A DNA stretch of 64,000 nt from Elmis aenea (lineage: Eukaryota; Arthropoda; Insecta; Coleoptera; Elmidae), in contig CANTFG010000267.1 of assembly GCA_947652605.1 (NCBI GenBank), positions 1 to 64,000 of the forward strand, written 5' to 3'. The position numbers were made by a program, and so were the translations under genes. The notes below the pieces were generated by a model that was not told the origin of the DNA, made no database searches, and saw only the letters and a list, made by a program, of their open reading frames with translations. Positions 27,422 to 37,574 of this stretch are shown piece after piece. Position 1 is the first letter of the stretch, and each line of letters starts with the position of its first letter.

Positions 27422-28472
27422 TGAATAACTTTGTAAATTAAATTTCAAAATAGTTGAGACAAACGGCATTATACTAAGAAAAATAAACTCTATAATATAC
27501 TAAAATTTGAACAAAATCGTAAAAGCCGTTTTCGAGAAAAACTTTCAAAATTTTTAATTTTTTGAATAACTTTGTAAATTAAATTTCAAAATAGTTGAGA
27601 CAAACGGCATTATACTAAGAAAAATAAACTCTATAACATACTAAAATTTGAACAAAATCGTAAGAGCCGTTTTCGAGAAAAATTTTCAAAATTTTTAATT
27701 TTTTGAATAACTTTGTAAATTAAATTTCAAAATAGTTGAGACAAACGGAATTATACTAAGAAAAATAAACTCTATAACATACTAAAATTTGAACAAAATC
27801 GTAAGAGCCGTTTTCGAGAAAAATTTTCAAAATTTTTAATTTTTTGAATAACTTTGTAAATTAAATTTCAAAATAGTTGAGACAAACGGCATTATACTAA
27901 GAAAAATCAACTCTATAACATACTGAAATTTGAACAAAATCGTAAAAGCCGTTTTCAAGAAAAATTTTCAAAATTTTTAATTTTTTGAATAACTTTGTAA
28001 ATTAAATTTCAAAATAGTTGAGACAAACGGCATTATACTAAGAAAAATAAACTCTATAACATACTAAAATTTGAACTAAATCGTAAGAGCCGTTTTCGAG
28101 AAAAATTTTCAAAATTTTTAATTTTTTGAATAACTTTGTAAATTAAATTTCAAAATAGTTGAGACAAACGGCATTATACTAAGAAAAATAAACTCTATAA
28201 CATACTAAAATTTGAACAAAATCGTAAGAGCCGTTTTCGAGAAAAATTTTCAAAATTTTTAATTTTTTGAATAACTTTGTAAATTAAATTTCAAAATAGT
28301 TGAGACAAACGGCATTATACTAAGAAAAGTAAACTCTATAACATACTAAAATTTGAACAAAATCGTAAGAGCCGTTTTCGAGAAAAATTTTCAAAATTTT
28401 TAATTTTTTGAATAACTTTGTAAATTAAATTTCAAAATAGTTGAGACAAACGGCATTATACTAAGAAAAAAA

Positions 28473-28770
28473 GGCTATATACTCTTTGCACTTTTTTCGA
28501 CAGAAAAATCGATTTTCTTAAAACTATAGCAAATGACTTCAAACTTCTTATACACGTTAGTTTTGAGCAAGTTAAGGATTATTAGCCCCTAAATACGATT
28601 TTTAATTTTTCGCGAAAAATGGGAAAAGTACAAAGGCTATAGTCTTTGCACTTTTTTCGACAAAAAAATCGATTTTCTTAAAACTACAGCAAATGGCTTC
28701 GAACTTCTTATACACGTTAGTTATGAGCAAATTAAGGATTATTAGCCCCTAAATACGATTTTTAATTTTT
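28473..28770 (+). repeat. B block 18 (dimer B1-B3)
   Basis: B2 is missing and B1 joins B3 within the repeated boundary, a different loss from blocks 11, 12 and 14. B3 has GGCTTCGAAC, shared with block 19. Four A monomers follow, one with the shortened CAAACACATT. Confidence 0.95.
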
Positions 28771-29397
28771 TGAATAACTTTGTAAATTAAATTTCAAAAT
28801 AGTTGAGACAAACGGCATTATACTAAGAAAAATAAACTCTATAACATACTAAAATTTGAACAAAATCGTAAGAGCCGTTTTCGAGAAAAATTTTCAAAAT
28901 TTTTAATTTTTTGAATAACTTTGTAAATTAAATTTCAAAATAGTTGAGACAAACGGCATTATACTAAGAAAAATAAACTCTATAACATACTAAAATTTGA
29001 ACAAAATCGTAAGAGCCGTTTTCGAGAAAAATTTTCAAAATTTTTAATTTTTTGAATAACTTTGTAAATTAAATTTCAAAATAGTTGAGACAAACACATT
29101 ATACTAAGAAAAATAAACTCTATAACATACTAAAATTTGAACAAAATCATAAGAGCCGTTTTCGAGAAAAATTTTCAAAATTTTAAATTTTTTGAATAAC
29201 TTTGTAAATTAAATTTCAAAATAGTTGAGACAAACGGCATTATACTAAGAAAAATAAACTCTATAACATACTGAAATTTGAACAAAATCGTAAAAGCCGT
29301 TTTCGAGAAAAATTTTCAAAATTTTTAATTTTTTGAATAACTTTGTAAATTAAATTTCAAAATAGTTGAGACAAACGGCATTATACTAAGAAAAAAA

Positions 29398-29855
29398 GGC
29401 TATATACTCTTTGCACTTTTTTCGACAGAAAAATCGATTTTCTTAAAACTATAGCAAATGACTTCAAACTTCTTATACACGTTAGTTTTGAGCAAGTTAA
29501 GGATTATTAGCCCCTAAATACGATTTTTAATTTTTCGCGAAAAATGGGAAAAGTACAAAGGCTATAGTCTTTGCACTTTTTTCGACAAAAAAATCGATTT
29601 TCTTAAAACTACAGCAAATGGCTTCAAACTTCTTATACACATTAGTTATGAGCGAATTAAGGATTATTAGCCCCTAAATACGATTTTTAATTTTTCGTGA
29701 AAAATGGGAAAAGTACAAAGGCTATAGTCTTTGCACTTTTTTCGACAAAAAAATCGATTTTCTTAAAACTACAGCAAATGGCTTCGAACTTCTTATACAC
29801 GTTAGTTATGAGCAAATTAAGGATTATTAGCCCCTAAATACGATTTTTAATTTTT
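29398..29855 (+). repeat. B block 19 (trimer)
   Basis: It shares GGCTTCGAAC and a downstream CAAACACATT monomer with block 18 but keeps B2. It is the last block before the transposon; with the element removed, eight A monomers separate it from block 20. Confidence 0.95.
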
Positions 29856-30857
29856 TGAATAACTTTGTAAATTAAATTTCAAAATAGTTGAGACAAACGG
29901 CATTATACTAAGAAAAATAAACTCTATAACATACTAAAATTTGAACAAAATCGTAAGAGCCGTTTTCGAGAAAAATTTTCAAAATTTTTAATTTTTTGAA
30001 TAACTTTGTAAATTAAATTTCAAAATAGTTGAGACAAACGGCATTATACTAAGAAAAATAAACTCTATAACATACTAAAATTTGAACAAATTCGTAAGAG
30101 CCGTTTTCGAGAAAAATTTTCAAAATTTTTAATTTTTTGAATAACTTTGTAAATTAAATTTCAAAATAGTTGAGACAAACACATTATACTAAGAAAAATA
30201 AACTCTATAACATACTAAAATTTGAACAAAATCATAAGAGCCGTTTTCGAGAAAAATTTTCAAAATTTTAAATTTTTTGAATAACTTTGTAAATTAAATT
30301 TCAAAATAGTTGAGACAAACGGCATTATACTAAGAAAAATAAACTCTATAACATACTAAAATTTGAACAAAATCGTAAGAGCCGTTTTCAAGAAAAATTT
30401 TCAAAATTTTAAATTTTTTGAATAACTTTGTAAATTAAATTTCAAAATAGTTGAGACAAACGGCATTATACTAAGAAAAATAAACTCTATAACATACTAA
30501 AATTTGAACAAAATCGTAAGAGCCGTTTTCGAGAAAAATTTTCAAAATTTTTAATTTTTTGAATAACTTTGTAAATTAAATTTTAAAATAGTTGAGACAA
30601 ACGGCATTATACTAAGAAAAATAAACTCTATAACATACTAAAATTTGAACAAAATCGTAAGAGCCGTTTTCGAGAAAATATTTCAAAATTTTTAATTTTT
30701 TGAATAACTTTGTAAATTAAATTTCAAAATAGTTGAGACAAACGGCATTATACTAAGAAAAATAAACTCTATAACATACTAAAATTTGAACAAAATCGTA
30801 AGAGCCGTTTTCGAGAAAAATTTTCAAAATTTTTAATTTTTTGAATAACTTTGTAAA

Positions 30858-30861
30858 TTAA
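30858..30861. repeat. TTAA target-site duplication, left
   Basis: TTAA directly abutting the CCC end of the element. It belongs to the interrupted A monomer. Confidence 0.95.
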
Positions 30862-30875
30862 CCCATTAACGCCCA
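30862..30875 (+). repeat. piggyBac left terminal inverted repeat
   Basis: CCCATTAACGCCCA. The reverse complement of the right end is CCCGTTAACGCCCA, so 13 of 14 bases match. Confidence 0.93.
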
Positions 30876-31205
30876 AATTAATTTTTTTTGTCACACCTAT
30901 ATGAATTTCAGATAATTTGCTATTTGCGGTCTTCTAAAGACGTTGGTACCTGCCAAAATTTAATACTCCCACTAGTTCATGTGCTAGGGGCTGTCATATG
31001 GATAGGACGCTGGGAAGGAGAGATATATTTATACGATAAATTGAAAACTAATTCATATTGCAGTAAAAAATAGAAATAGCTATAATAAGTAATGATAAAG
31101 TCTTAACTGAAAAGAAACAATAATGAATGGAATAATTCTTTAAAAAAATATTTAAAATTTAATTATTTTTATGGTATTGTGAAAAAACAAGTTGTGCATA
31201 ATTTT
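30876..31205. other. Non-coding 3' flank of the transposase remnant
   Basis: AT-rich sequence between the left terminal repeat and the last recognisable transposase codons. No piggyBac C-terminal cysteine-rich domain could be read in any minus-strand frame. It contains one copy of the subterminal motif (30993-31015) and a small inverted repeat GTCTT/AAGAC near 30930. A 61-codon plus-strand frame at 30888-31073 has no recognisable content. Confidence 0.7.
30993..31015 (+). repeat. Subterminal repeat, copy 1
   Basis: A 23-bp motif with core ATAGGAC followed by GCTGGGA. It matches 32263-32285 at 19 of 23 positions in direct orientation, and its 3' part matches 32604-32626. Subterminal repeats in piggyBac-type elements can bind transposase; that role is inferred here. 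Confidence 0.6.
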
Positions 31206-31590
31206 TCATTGCACTTGCCCCAAAACGTAAGCGTTCCATTTTTTCCCTCTAACAGAAATTGAATGTTTTTCTAGCAACCAATCGTGCTGATCCACACCTC
31301 CCATGTACTTATTATAATAATGGATTACTCTCGGTTAAGGAAATGCGACACGTTCTTTTTTTTCCCTACTCCATCGAGGAGCTGAAGCTAATGGTTCCAC
31401 TGTATCAAAATTTGTTGCCAGAGACACGCATTTGTTGTCGTTCCATTTAACAACTAAAATCTTATTTTTTTGATTGAACTGAAAATCATATGTTCCTCTT
31501 GCAGCCTTTTCAAGTTCTTTTGTCGATTTTATTGGGCACTTTGCGAACTAAAGCTACTTCTAAATCGTCGTCATCAGATCAATAGTCTCT

Positions 31591-31818
31591 CTAGCTTGGC
31601 AGTGTGTGATAGCCGGTGAATATGAGGAATCCGAAAAACATTTTTATTTCATCTGCAGTTATAGAAAAGTCATGTTTATTTTTTTGCGTTGATGCGTAAC
31701 GGATTGTTTCGTCTACTATCATTTGATAAACGTGACTGTCAAAAAGCTGTTCAAAAATACTGACCGATATCAAATCAGCTAAAGCTTCTTTCAGTTCACA
31801 CAATTTTTCATCAGGCAC
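31591..31818 (-). pseudogene. Transposase remnant, start of the conserved domain
   Basis: A 75-codon piece with FEQLFDSHVYQMIVDETIRY and then ITADEIKMFFGFLIFTGYH, the characteristic opening of the piggyBac transposase domain. It ends at a TAG directly after LPS. Beyond the TAG the same frame goes on with SDDDDLEVALVRK, so the stop is a mutation inside the gene. Confidence 0.88.
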
Positions 31819-31979
31819 GTTACCCAGTAAATTTGTTTCTTAACTTGAAATAACTTTCTTCCAATCCGTACAATCTTGTTTTTATTATCTAATTTTCTGT
31901 TCTTTCCGGTTAATGGGTCATTTGAAGTTGAAGGAGCATTCATTGCGAAGAAAGTTAATGGTGACGTATTCTTCTTCAA
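31815..31979 (-). pseudogene. Transposase remnant, linker fragment in a shifted frame
   Basis: Continues the protein after the first frameshift with a Ser/Thr/Lys-rich stretch (NAPSTSNDPLTGKNRK) typical of the poorly conserved linker. The exact point of the second frameshift is unclear, because frame 3 also gives plausible sequence (DWKKV) from about 31870. Confidence 0.65.
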
Positions 31980-32184
31980 AGTCGTCTTTTTCGTTATTTA
32001 TCTGGACTTCTGCAGATCCTGGAATGTCACTTACTACAGGAAATGTAAGATCTTCGTCGTCAATGCCCTCTTCATCTATCATATCGTCGACGTCAAGGGG
32101 TAACGCCAGAATGTCTGCTTCAATTTCCTCTTCTATACAATATTCCCAAGCCTTTTTCAAAGTTTTAAAAACTTGTCTATTCAT
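31918..32184 (-). pseudogene. Transposase remnant, N-terminal fragment
   Basis: An 88-codon open stretch. It is real family sequence from the initiator to about residue 70 (acidic region ending in DDFEEEYV). The last 15-20 codons are out-of-frame reading past the first frameshift. It is the longest open piece of the pseudogene and could still yield a short acidic peptide, but no function is indicated. Confidence 0.8.
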
Positions 32185-32185
32185 A

Positions 32186-32621
32186 ATTTGTGTGATAAGT
32201 TAAAAACCTCTAATGAAAATTCACACATTGTATACATGGCTCAGGTGCTTGCCAATCCCAGCGTCATATTTATAGGACACTGAGATTTGCTAACTCTGGG
32301 AAAAAGCTTCAGTGAAAATCGACCAAAAATGATAGTTTACATAATTAGTTACGTTTATTGGCATATCATAACTGCAAAAAAAAATTTATTACCAGGGTTA
32401 TTGTTGTCAAGGGCACTATAGATGTATTACCGCGCACTATTCTCGCAAATAGGTGGTGTTTACATTTATTCTACACCATGGTGCAAAATAATTCTCGTAA
32501 ACTAATCCAAGAGAAGGAAGCTTACACGTGTTCCTTTCAATGTGGCGAGCGCGGTAAATGTTTGTATATGCCGGAAGAAGGCGCAAAAAAAAATTAAAAT
32601 ATTGTCCTACAAATAGGACAC
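32186..32621. other. 5' flank and right subterminal region of the element
   Basis: About 436 bp between the transposase start and the right terminal repeat. In an intact element it would hold the promoter and 5' leader. It holds two subterminal repeats. No clear TATA box or splice site can be assigned. Open frames on both strands here (plus 32358-32597; minus 32437-32667, which starts in the satellite) lack family similarity. Confidence 0.6.
32263..32285 (+). repeat. Subterminal repeat, copy 2
   Basis: Same motif (GTCATAT, two variable bases, ATAGGACACTGAGA), about 350 bp inside the right end. Confidence 0.6.
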
Positions 32622-32626
32622 TGGGC
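32604..32626 (+). repeat. Subterminal repeat, copy 3, running into the right terminal repeat
   Basis: Core ATAGGACACTGGGC overlaps the first bases of the right terminal repeat. TGTCCT at 32603-32608 and AGGACA at 32615-32620 form a 6-bp inverted repeat around a 6-base loop. Confidence 0.6.
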
Positions 32627-32635
32627 GTTAACGGG
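32622..32635 (-). repeat. piggyBac right terminal inverted repeat
   Basis: TGGGCGTTAACGGG, inverted partner of the left end with one mismatch. Confidence 0.93.
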
Positions 32636-32639
32636 TTAA
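32636..32639. repeat. TTAA target-site duplication, right
   Basis: Second copy of the TTAA, followed by ATTTCAAAATAG, the continuation of the interrupted A monomer. Confidence 0.95.
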
Positions 32640-32824
32640 ATTTCAAAATAGTTGAGACAAACGGCATTATACTAAGAAAAATAAACTCTATAACATACTA
32701 AAATTTGAACAAAATCGTAAGAGGCGTTTTCGAGAAAAATTTTCAAAATTTTTAATTTTTTGAATAACTTTGTAAATTAAATTTCAAAATAGTTGAGACA
32801 AACGGCATTATACTAAGAAAAAAA

Positions 32825-33282
32825 GGCTATATACTCTTTGCACTTTTTTCGACAGAAAAATCGATTTTCTTAAAACTATAGCAAATGACTTCAAACTTCT
32901 TATACACATTAGTTATGAGCGAATTAAGGATTATTAGCCCCTAAATACGATTTTTAATTTTTCGCGAAAAATGGGAAAAGTACAAAGGCTATAGTCTTTG
33001 CACTTTTTTCGACAAAAAAATCGATTTTCTTAAAACTACAGCAAATGGCTTCAAACTTCTTATACACATTAGTTATGAGCGAATTAAGGATTATTAGCCC
33101 CTAAATACGATTTTTAATTTTTCGCGAAAAATGGGAAAAGTACAAAGGCGATAGTCTTTGCACTTTTTTCGACAAAAAAATCGATTTTCTTAAAACTACA
33201 GCAAATGGCTTCAAACTTCTTATACACGTTAGTTATGAGCAAATTAAGGATTATTAGCCCCTAAATACGATTTTTAATTTTT
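32825..33282 (+). repeat. B block 20 (trimer)
   Basis: First block right of the transposon and first of six related copies (36458, 39050, 42021, 47444, 52392). B1 reads CATTAGTTATGAGCG, normally a B2 sequence, and the B2/B3 boundary reads GGCGATAGTC. Confidence 0.95.
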
Positions 33283-33827
33283 TGAATAACTTTGTAAATT
33301 AAATTTCAAAATAGTTGAGACAAACAGCATTATACTAAGAAAAATAAACTCTATAACATACTAAAATTTGAACAAAATCGTAAGAGCCGTTTTCGAGAAA
33401 AATTTTCAAAATTTTTAATTTTTTGAATAACTTTGTAAATTAAATTTCAAAATAGTTGAGACAAACGGCATTATACTAAGAAAAATAAACTCTATAACAT
33501 ACTAAAATTTGAACAAAATCGTAAGAGCCGATTTCGAGAAAAATTTTCAAAATTTTTAATTTTTTGAATAACTTTGTAAATTAAATTTCAAAATAGTTGA
33601 GACAAACACATTATACTAGGAAAAATAAACTCTATAACATACTAAAATTTAAACAAAATCATAAAAGCCGTTTTCGAGAAAAATTTTCAAAATTTTAAAT
33701 TTTTTGAATAACTTTGTAAATTAAATTTCAAAATAGTTGAGACAAATGGCATTATACTAAGAAAAATAAACTCTATAACATACTAAAATTTGAACAAAAT
33801 CGTAAGAGCCGTTTTCAAGAAAAATTT

Positions 33828-33941
33828 TCGACAAAAAAATCGATTTTCTTAAAACTACAGCAAATGGCTTCAAACTTCTTATACACGTTAGTTATGAGAA
33901 AATTAAGGATTATTAGCCCCTAAATACGATTTTTAATTTTT
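33828..33941 (+). repeat. Half-B fragment fused into A (copy 1)
   Basis: An A monomer breaks off at AAAAATTTTC and continues as the last 114 bp of B3 (TCGACAAAAAAATCG onward), then returns to A at the standard exit. The fusion lies in the shared TTTTCGA/TTTTC stretch. The same chimera occurs at five other places in the right arm and none was seen in the left. Confidence 0.93.
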
Positions 33942-34146
33942 TGAATAACTTTGTAAATTAAATTTCAAAATAGTTGAGACAAACGGCATTATACTAAGAA
34001 AAATAAACTCTATAACATACTAAAATTTGAACAAAATCGTAAGAGCCGTTTTCGAGAAAAATTTTCAAAATTTTTAATTTTTTGAATAACTTTGTAAATT
34101 AAATTTCAAAATAGTTGAGACAAACGGCATTATACTAAGAAAAAAA

Positions 34147-34603
34147 GGCTATATACTCTTTGCACTTTTTTCGACAGAAAAATCGATTTTCTTAAAACTA
34201 TAGCAAATGACTTCAAACTTCTTATACACGTTAGTTTTGAGCAAGTTAAGGATTATTAGCCCCTAAATACGATTTTTAATTTTTCGCGAAAAATGGGAAA
34301 AGTACAAATATAGTCTTTGCACTTTTTTCGACAAAAAAATCGATTTTCTTAAAACTACAGCAAATGACTTCAAACTTCTTATACACGTTAGTTTTGAGCG
34401 AATTAAGGATTATTAGCCCCTAAATACGATTTTTAATTTTTCGTGAAAAATGGGAAAAGTACAAAGGCTATATAGTCTTTGCACTTTTTTCGACAAAAAA
34501 ATCGATTTTCTTAAAACTACAGCAAATGGCTTCAAACTTCTTATACACGTTAGTTATGAGAAAATTAAGGATTATTAGCCCCTAAATACGATTTTTAATT
34601 TTT
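34147..34603 (+). repeat. B block 21 (trimer)
   Basis: The B1/B2 boundary reads ACAAATATAGTC, a 3-bp loss of GGC. B3 has TATGAGAAAATT. Only one full A monomer plus 64 bp follows, making a 662-bp unit with the next block. Confidence 0.95.
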
Positions 34604-34808
34604 TGAATAACTTTGTAAATTAAATTTCAAAATAGTTGAGACAAACGGCATTATACTAAGAAAAATAAACTCTATAACATACTAAAATTTGAACAAAATC
34701 GTAAGAGCCGTTTTCGAGAAAAATTTTCAAAATTTTTAATTTTTTGAATAACTTTGTAAATTAAATTTCAAAATAGTTGAGACAAACGGCATTATACTAA
34801 GAAAAAAA

Positions 34809-35265
34809 GGCTATATACTCTTTGCACTTTTTTCGACAGAAAAATCGATTTTCTTAAAACTATAGCAAATGACTTCAAACTTCTTATACACGTTAGTTTT
34901 GAGCAAGTTAAGGATTATTAGCCCCTAAATACGATTTTTAATTTTTCGCGAAAAATGGGAAAAGTACAAATATAGTCTTTGCACTTTTTTCGACAAAAAA
35001 ATCGATTTTCTTAAAACTACAGCAAATGACTTCAAACTTCTTATACACGTTAGTTTTGAGCGAATTAAGGATTATTAGCCCCTAAATACGATTTTTAATT
35101 TTTCGTGAAAAATGGGAAAAGTACAAAGGCTATATAGTCTTTGCACTTTTTTCGACAAAAAAATCGATTTTCTTAAAACTACAGCAAATGGCTTCAAACT
35201 TCTTATACACGTTAGTTATGAGCAAATTAAGGATTATTAGCCCCTAAATACGATTTTTAATTTTT
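34809..35265 (+). repeat. B block 22 (trimer)
   Basis: Same ACAAATATAGTC boundary as block 21. It is followed by eight A monomers including the variant GGCATAATAC, forming a 1649-bp unit that recurs after 40372 and 44667. Confidence 0.95.
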
Positions 35266-36457
35266 TGAATAACTTTGTAAATTAAATTTCAAAATAGTTG
35301 AGACAAACGGCATTATACTAAGAAAAATAAACTCTATAACATACTAAAATTTGAACAAAATCGTAAGAGCCGTTTTCGAGAAAAATTTTCAAAATTTTTA
35401 ATTTTTTGAATAACTTTGTAAATTAAATTTCAAAATAGTTGAGACAAACGGCATAATACTAAGAAAAATAAACTCTATAACATACTAAAATTTGAACAAA
35501 ATCGTAAGAGCCGTTTTCGAGAAAAATTTTCAAAATTTTTAATTTTTTGAATAACTTTGTAAATTAAATTTCAAAATAGTTGAGACAAACGGCATTATAC
35601 TAAGAAAAATAAACTCTATAACATACTAAAATTTGAACAAAATCGTAAGAGCCGTTTTCGAGAAAAATTTTCAAAATTTTAAATTTTTTGAATAACTTTG
35701 TAAATTAAATTTCAAAATAGTTGAGACAAACGGCATTATACTAAGAAAAATAAACTCTATAACATACTAAAATTTGAACAAAATCGTAAGAGCCGTTTTC
35801 AAGAAAAATTTTCAAAATTTTAAATTTTTTGAATAACTTTGTAAATTAAATTTCAAAATAGTTGAGACAAACGGCATTATACTAAGAAAAATAAACTCTA
35901 TAACATACTAAAATTTGAACAAAATCGTAAGAGCCGTTTTCGAGAAAAATTTTCAAAATTTTTAATTTTTTGAATAACTTTGTAAATTAAATTTTAAAAT
36001 AGTTGAGACAAACGGCATTATACTAAGAAAAATAAACTCTATAACATACTAAAATTTGAACAAAATCGTAAGAGCCGTTTTCGAGAAAAATTTTCAAAAT
36101 TTTAAATTTTTTGAATAACTTTGTAAATTAAATTTCAAAATAGTTGAGACAAACGGCATTATACTAAGAAAAATAAACTCTATAACATACTAAAATTTGA
36201 ACAAAATCGTAAGAGCCGTTTTCGAGAAAAATTTTCAAAATTTTTAATTTTTTGAATAACTTTGTAAATTAAATTTCAAAATAGTTGAGACAAACGGCAT
36301 TATACTAAGAAAAGTAAACTCTATAACATACTAAAATTTGAACAAAATCGTAAGAGGCGTTTTCGAGAAAAATTTTCAAAATTTTTAATTTTTTGAATAA
36401 CTTTGTAAATTAAATTTCAAAATAGTTGAGACAAACGGCATTATACTAAGAAAAAAA

Positions 36458-36915
36458 GGCTATATACTCTTTGCACTTTTTTCGACAGAAAAATCGATTT
36501 TCTTAAAACTATAGCAAATGACTTCAAACTTCTTATACACATTAGTTATGAGCGAATTAAGGATTATTAGCCCCTAAATACGATTTTTAATTTTTCGCGA
36601 AAAATGGGAAAAGTACAAAGGCTATAGTCTTTGCACTTTTTTCGACAAAAAAATCGATTTTCTTAAAACTACAGCAAATGGCTTCAAACTTCTTATACAC
36701 ATTAGTTATGAGCGAATTAAGGATTATTAGCCCCTAAATACGATTTTTAATTTTTCGCGAAAAATGGGAAAAGTACAAAGGCGATAGTCTTTGCACTTTT
36801 TTCGACAAAAAAATCGATTTTCTTAAAACTACAGCAAATGGCTTCAAACTTCTTATACACGTTAGTTATGAGCAAATTAAGGATTATTAGCCCCTAAATA
36901 CGATTTTTAATTTTT
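36458..36915 (+). repeat. B block 23 (trimer)
   Basis: Copy of block 20 at 3633 bp. After the half-B fragment it does not meet another B block. The A run continues with left-arm-type variants (ATCATAAG, GGTATT, TTTTTTTTAAG). Confidence 0.95.
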
Positions 36916-37460
36916 TGAATAACTTTGTAAATTAAATTTCAAAATAGTTGAGACAAACAGCATTATACTAAGAAAAATAAACTCTATAACATACTAAAAT
37001 TTGAACAAAATCGTAAGAGCCGTTTTCGAGAAAAATTTTCAAAATTTTTAATTTTTTGAATAACTTTGTAAATTAAATTTCAAAATAGTTGAGACAAACG
37101 GCATTATACTAAGAAAAATAAACTCTATAACATACTAAAATTTGAACAAAATCGTAAGAGCCGATTTCGAGAAAAATTTTCAAAATTTTTAATTTTTTGA
37201 ATAACTTTGTAAATTAAATTTCAAAATAGTTGAGACAAACACATTATACTAGGAAAAATAAACTCTATAACATACTAAAATTTAAACAAAATCATAAAAG
37301 CCGTTTTCGAGAAAAATTTTCAAAATTTTAAATTTTTTGAATAACTTTGTAAATTAAATTTCAAAATAGTTGAGACAAATGGCATTATACTAAGAAAAAT
37401 AAACTCTATAACATACTAAAATTTGAACAAAATCGTAAGAGCCGTTTTCAAGAAAAATTT

Positions 37461-37574
37461 TCGACAAAAAAATCGATTTTCTTAAAACTACAGCAAATGG
37501 CTTCAAACTTCTTATACACGTTAGTTATGAGAAAATTAAGGATTATTAGCCCCTAAATACGATTTTTAATTTTT
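37461..37574 (+). repeat. Half-B fragment (copy 2)
   Basis: Same chimeric junction as at 33828, 3633 bp downstream. Confidence 0.93.

Larger units (their letters stand above)
24893..28472 (+). repeat. 2072-bp segmental duplication (second copy partial)
   Basis: Copies start at blocks 16 and 17 and share several rare B variants plus AATCAACTCTATAACATACTG in the downstream A run (a run of A monomers also carrying ATAATATAC and ACGGAATTATAC). The second copy ends earlier, after seven A monomers where the first has eleven. Confidence 0.85.
1..30857. repeat. Left satellite array: 141-bp A monomers with phase-locked B blocks
   Basis: Tandem 141-bp A monomers (taken from TGAATAACTTTG to the next copy) fill this arm, about 150 full copies with only a few differences between neighbours. 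They are interrupted by 19 blocks of the 160-163-bp B monomer. Spacing of the motif GTTGAGACAAACGGC at 511, 652, 793, 934 and 1075 gives the 141-bp period directly. A is about 22% GC and rich in A- and T-tracts, including two AAAATTTT palindromes per monomer. No reading frame of gene length is open. Variants typical of this arm are TTTCCTAAAAC in B3 (blocks up to about 11.5 kb), TTTCGAGCAAG in B1 (first 5.5 kb) and a TTTTTTTTAAG tract in some A monomers (6.3-7.2 kb and 10.9-13.0 kb). The satellite family is not one I can name. Confidence 0.97.
31206..32184 (-). pseudogene. Decayed piggyBac transposase (DDE_Tnp_1_7 family), central catalytic region deleted
   Basis: The start is the ATG at 32184 (MNRQVFKTLKKAWEY), followed by an acidic N-terminal region with LPLDVDDMIDEE, usual for this family. 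Reading then shifts frame near 31970 (KKNTSPLTFF) and again between about 31820 and 31890, into VPDEKLCELKEALADL and FFGFLIFTGYHTLPS, the start of the conserved transposase domain. In-frame stops follow at 31591-31593 and 31579-31581, the second where the family has YWS. At about 31515-31540 the sequence jumps to a late segment with VVKWNDNKCVSLATNF, APRWSREKKERVAFP, a stop at 31335-31337, then YNKYMGGVDQHDW and RGKKW. GGVDQHD (Asp codons at 31290-31292 and 31281-31283) corresponds to the third catalytic Asp and the nearby Asp of piggyBac. The first two catalytic Asp regions, roughly 250 residues, are gone, as is the C-terminal cysteine-rich domain. The protein cannot be functional. Family assignment is by motif reading, without a search. 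Confidence 0.92.
30862..32635 (-). mobile_element. piggyBac-like DNA transposon, internally deleted and non-autonomous
   Basis: A 1774-bp insertion unlike the surrounding satellite. It has the hallmarks of the piggyBac superfamily: a TTAA target duplicated at both sides, ends beginning CCC and ending GGG, short terminal inverted repeats (14 bp, one mismatch), and the wreck of a piggyBac-type transposase (DDE_Tnp_1_7 family) on the minus strand. Removing the element and one TTAA restores an A monomer of exactly 141 bp, so it landed cleanly in the monomer's AAATTAAATT. Intact autonomous members encode about 550-600 residues and are usually 2.3 kb or more, so this copy has lost roughly 1 kb. It cannot make active transposase but has both ends, so it might once have been moved by a relative. 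Confidence 0.95.
32825..34146 (+). repeat. Six-copy higher-order unit of about 1322 bp (first copy)
   Basis: The unit is a B trimer, about 545 bp of A containing the variants GCCGATTTCGAG, CAAACACATTATACTAGG and CAAATGGCATT in order, a 114-bp half-B fragment, and 205 bp of A. Further copies start at 36458, 39050, 42021, 47444 and 52392, with internal distances preserved to within 1 bp. The unit lies wholly right of the transposon. Confidence 0.9.

Noticed and set aside
30888..31450. Plus-strand open frames of 61 and 63 codons (30888-31073 and 31259-31450)
   Set aside because: They lie opposite the transposase remnant or its flank, carry no recognisable domain, and the second is the antisense of the readable GGVDQHD segment.
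31876..32203. Two overlapping plus-strand frames (31876-32103 and 31913-32203)
   Set aside because: Antisense shadows of the transposase N-terminus, which reads clearly as piggyBac-type on the minus strand.
30862..32635. Insertion as an hAT or Tc1/mariner element
   Set aside because: The duplicated target is TTAA (not 8 bp or TA), the ends start CCC, and the protein remnants are piggyBac-type.
32358..32667. Open frames of 79 codons (plus) and 76 codons (minus) at the right end of the element
   Set aside because: No family similarity by eye. The minus frame starts in the satellite and crosses the transposon end, so it is not an element gene.
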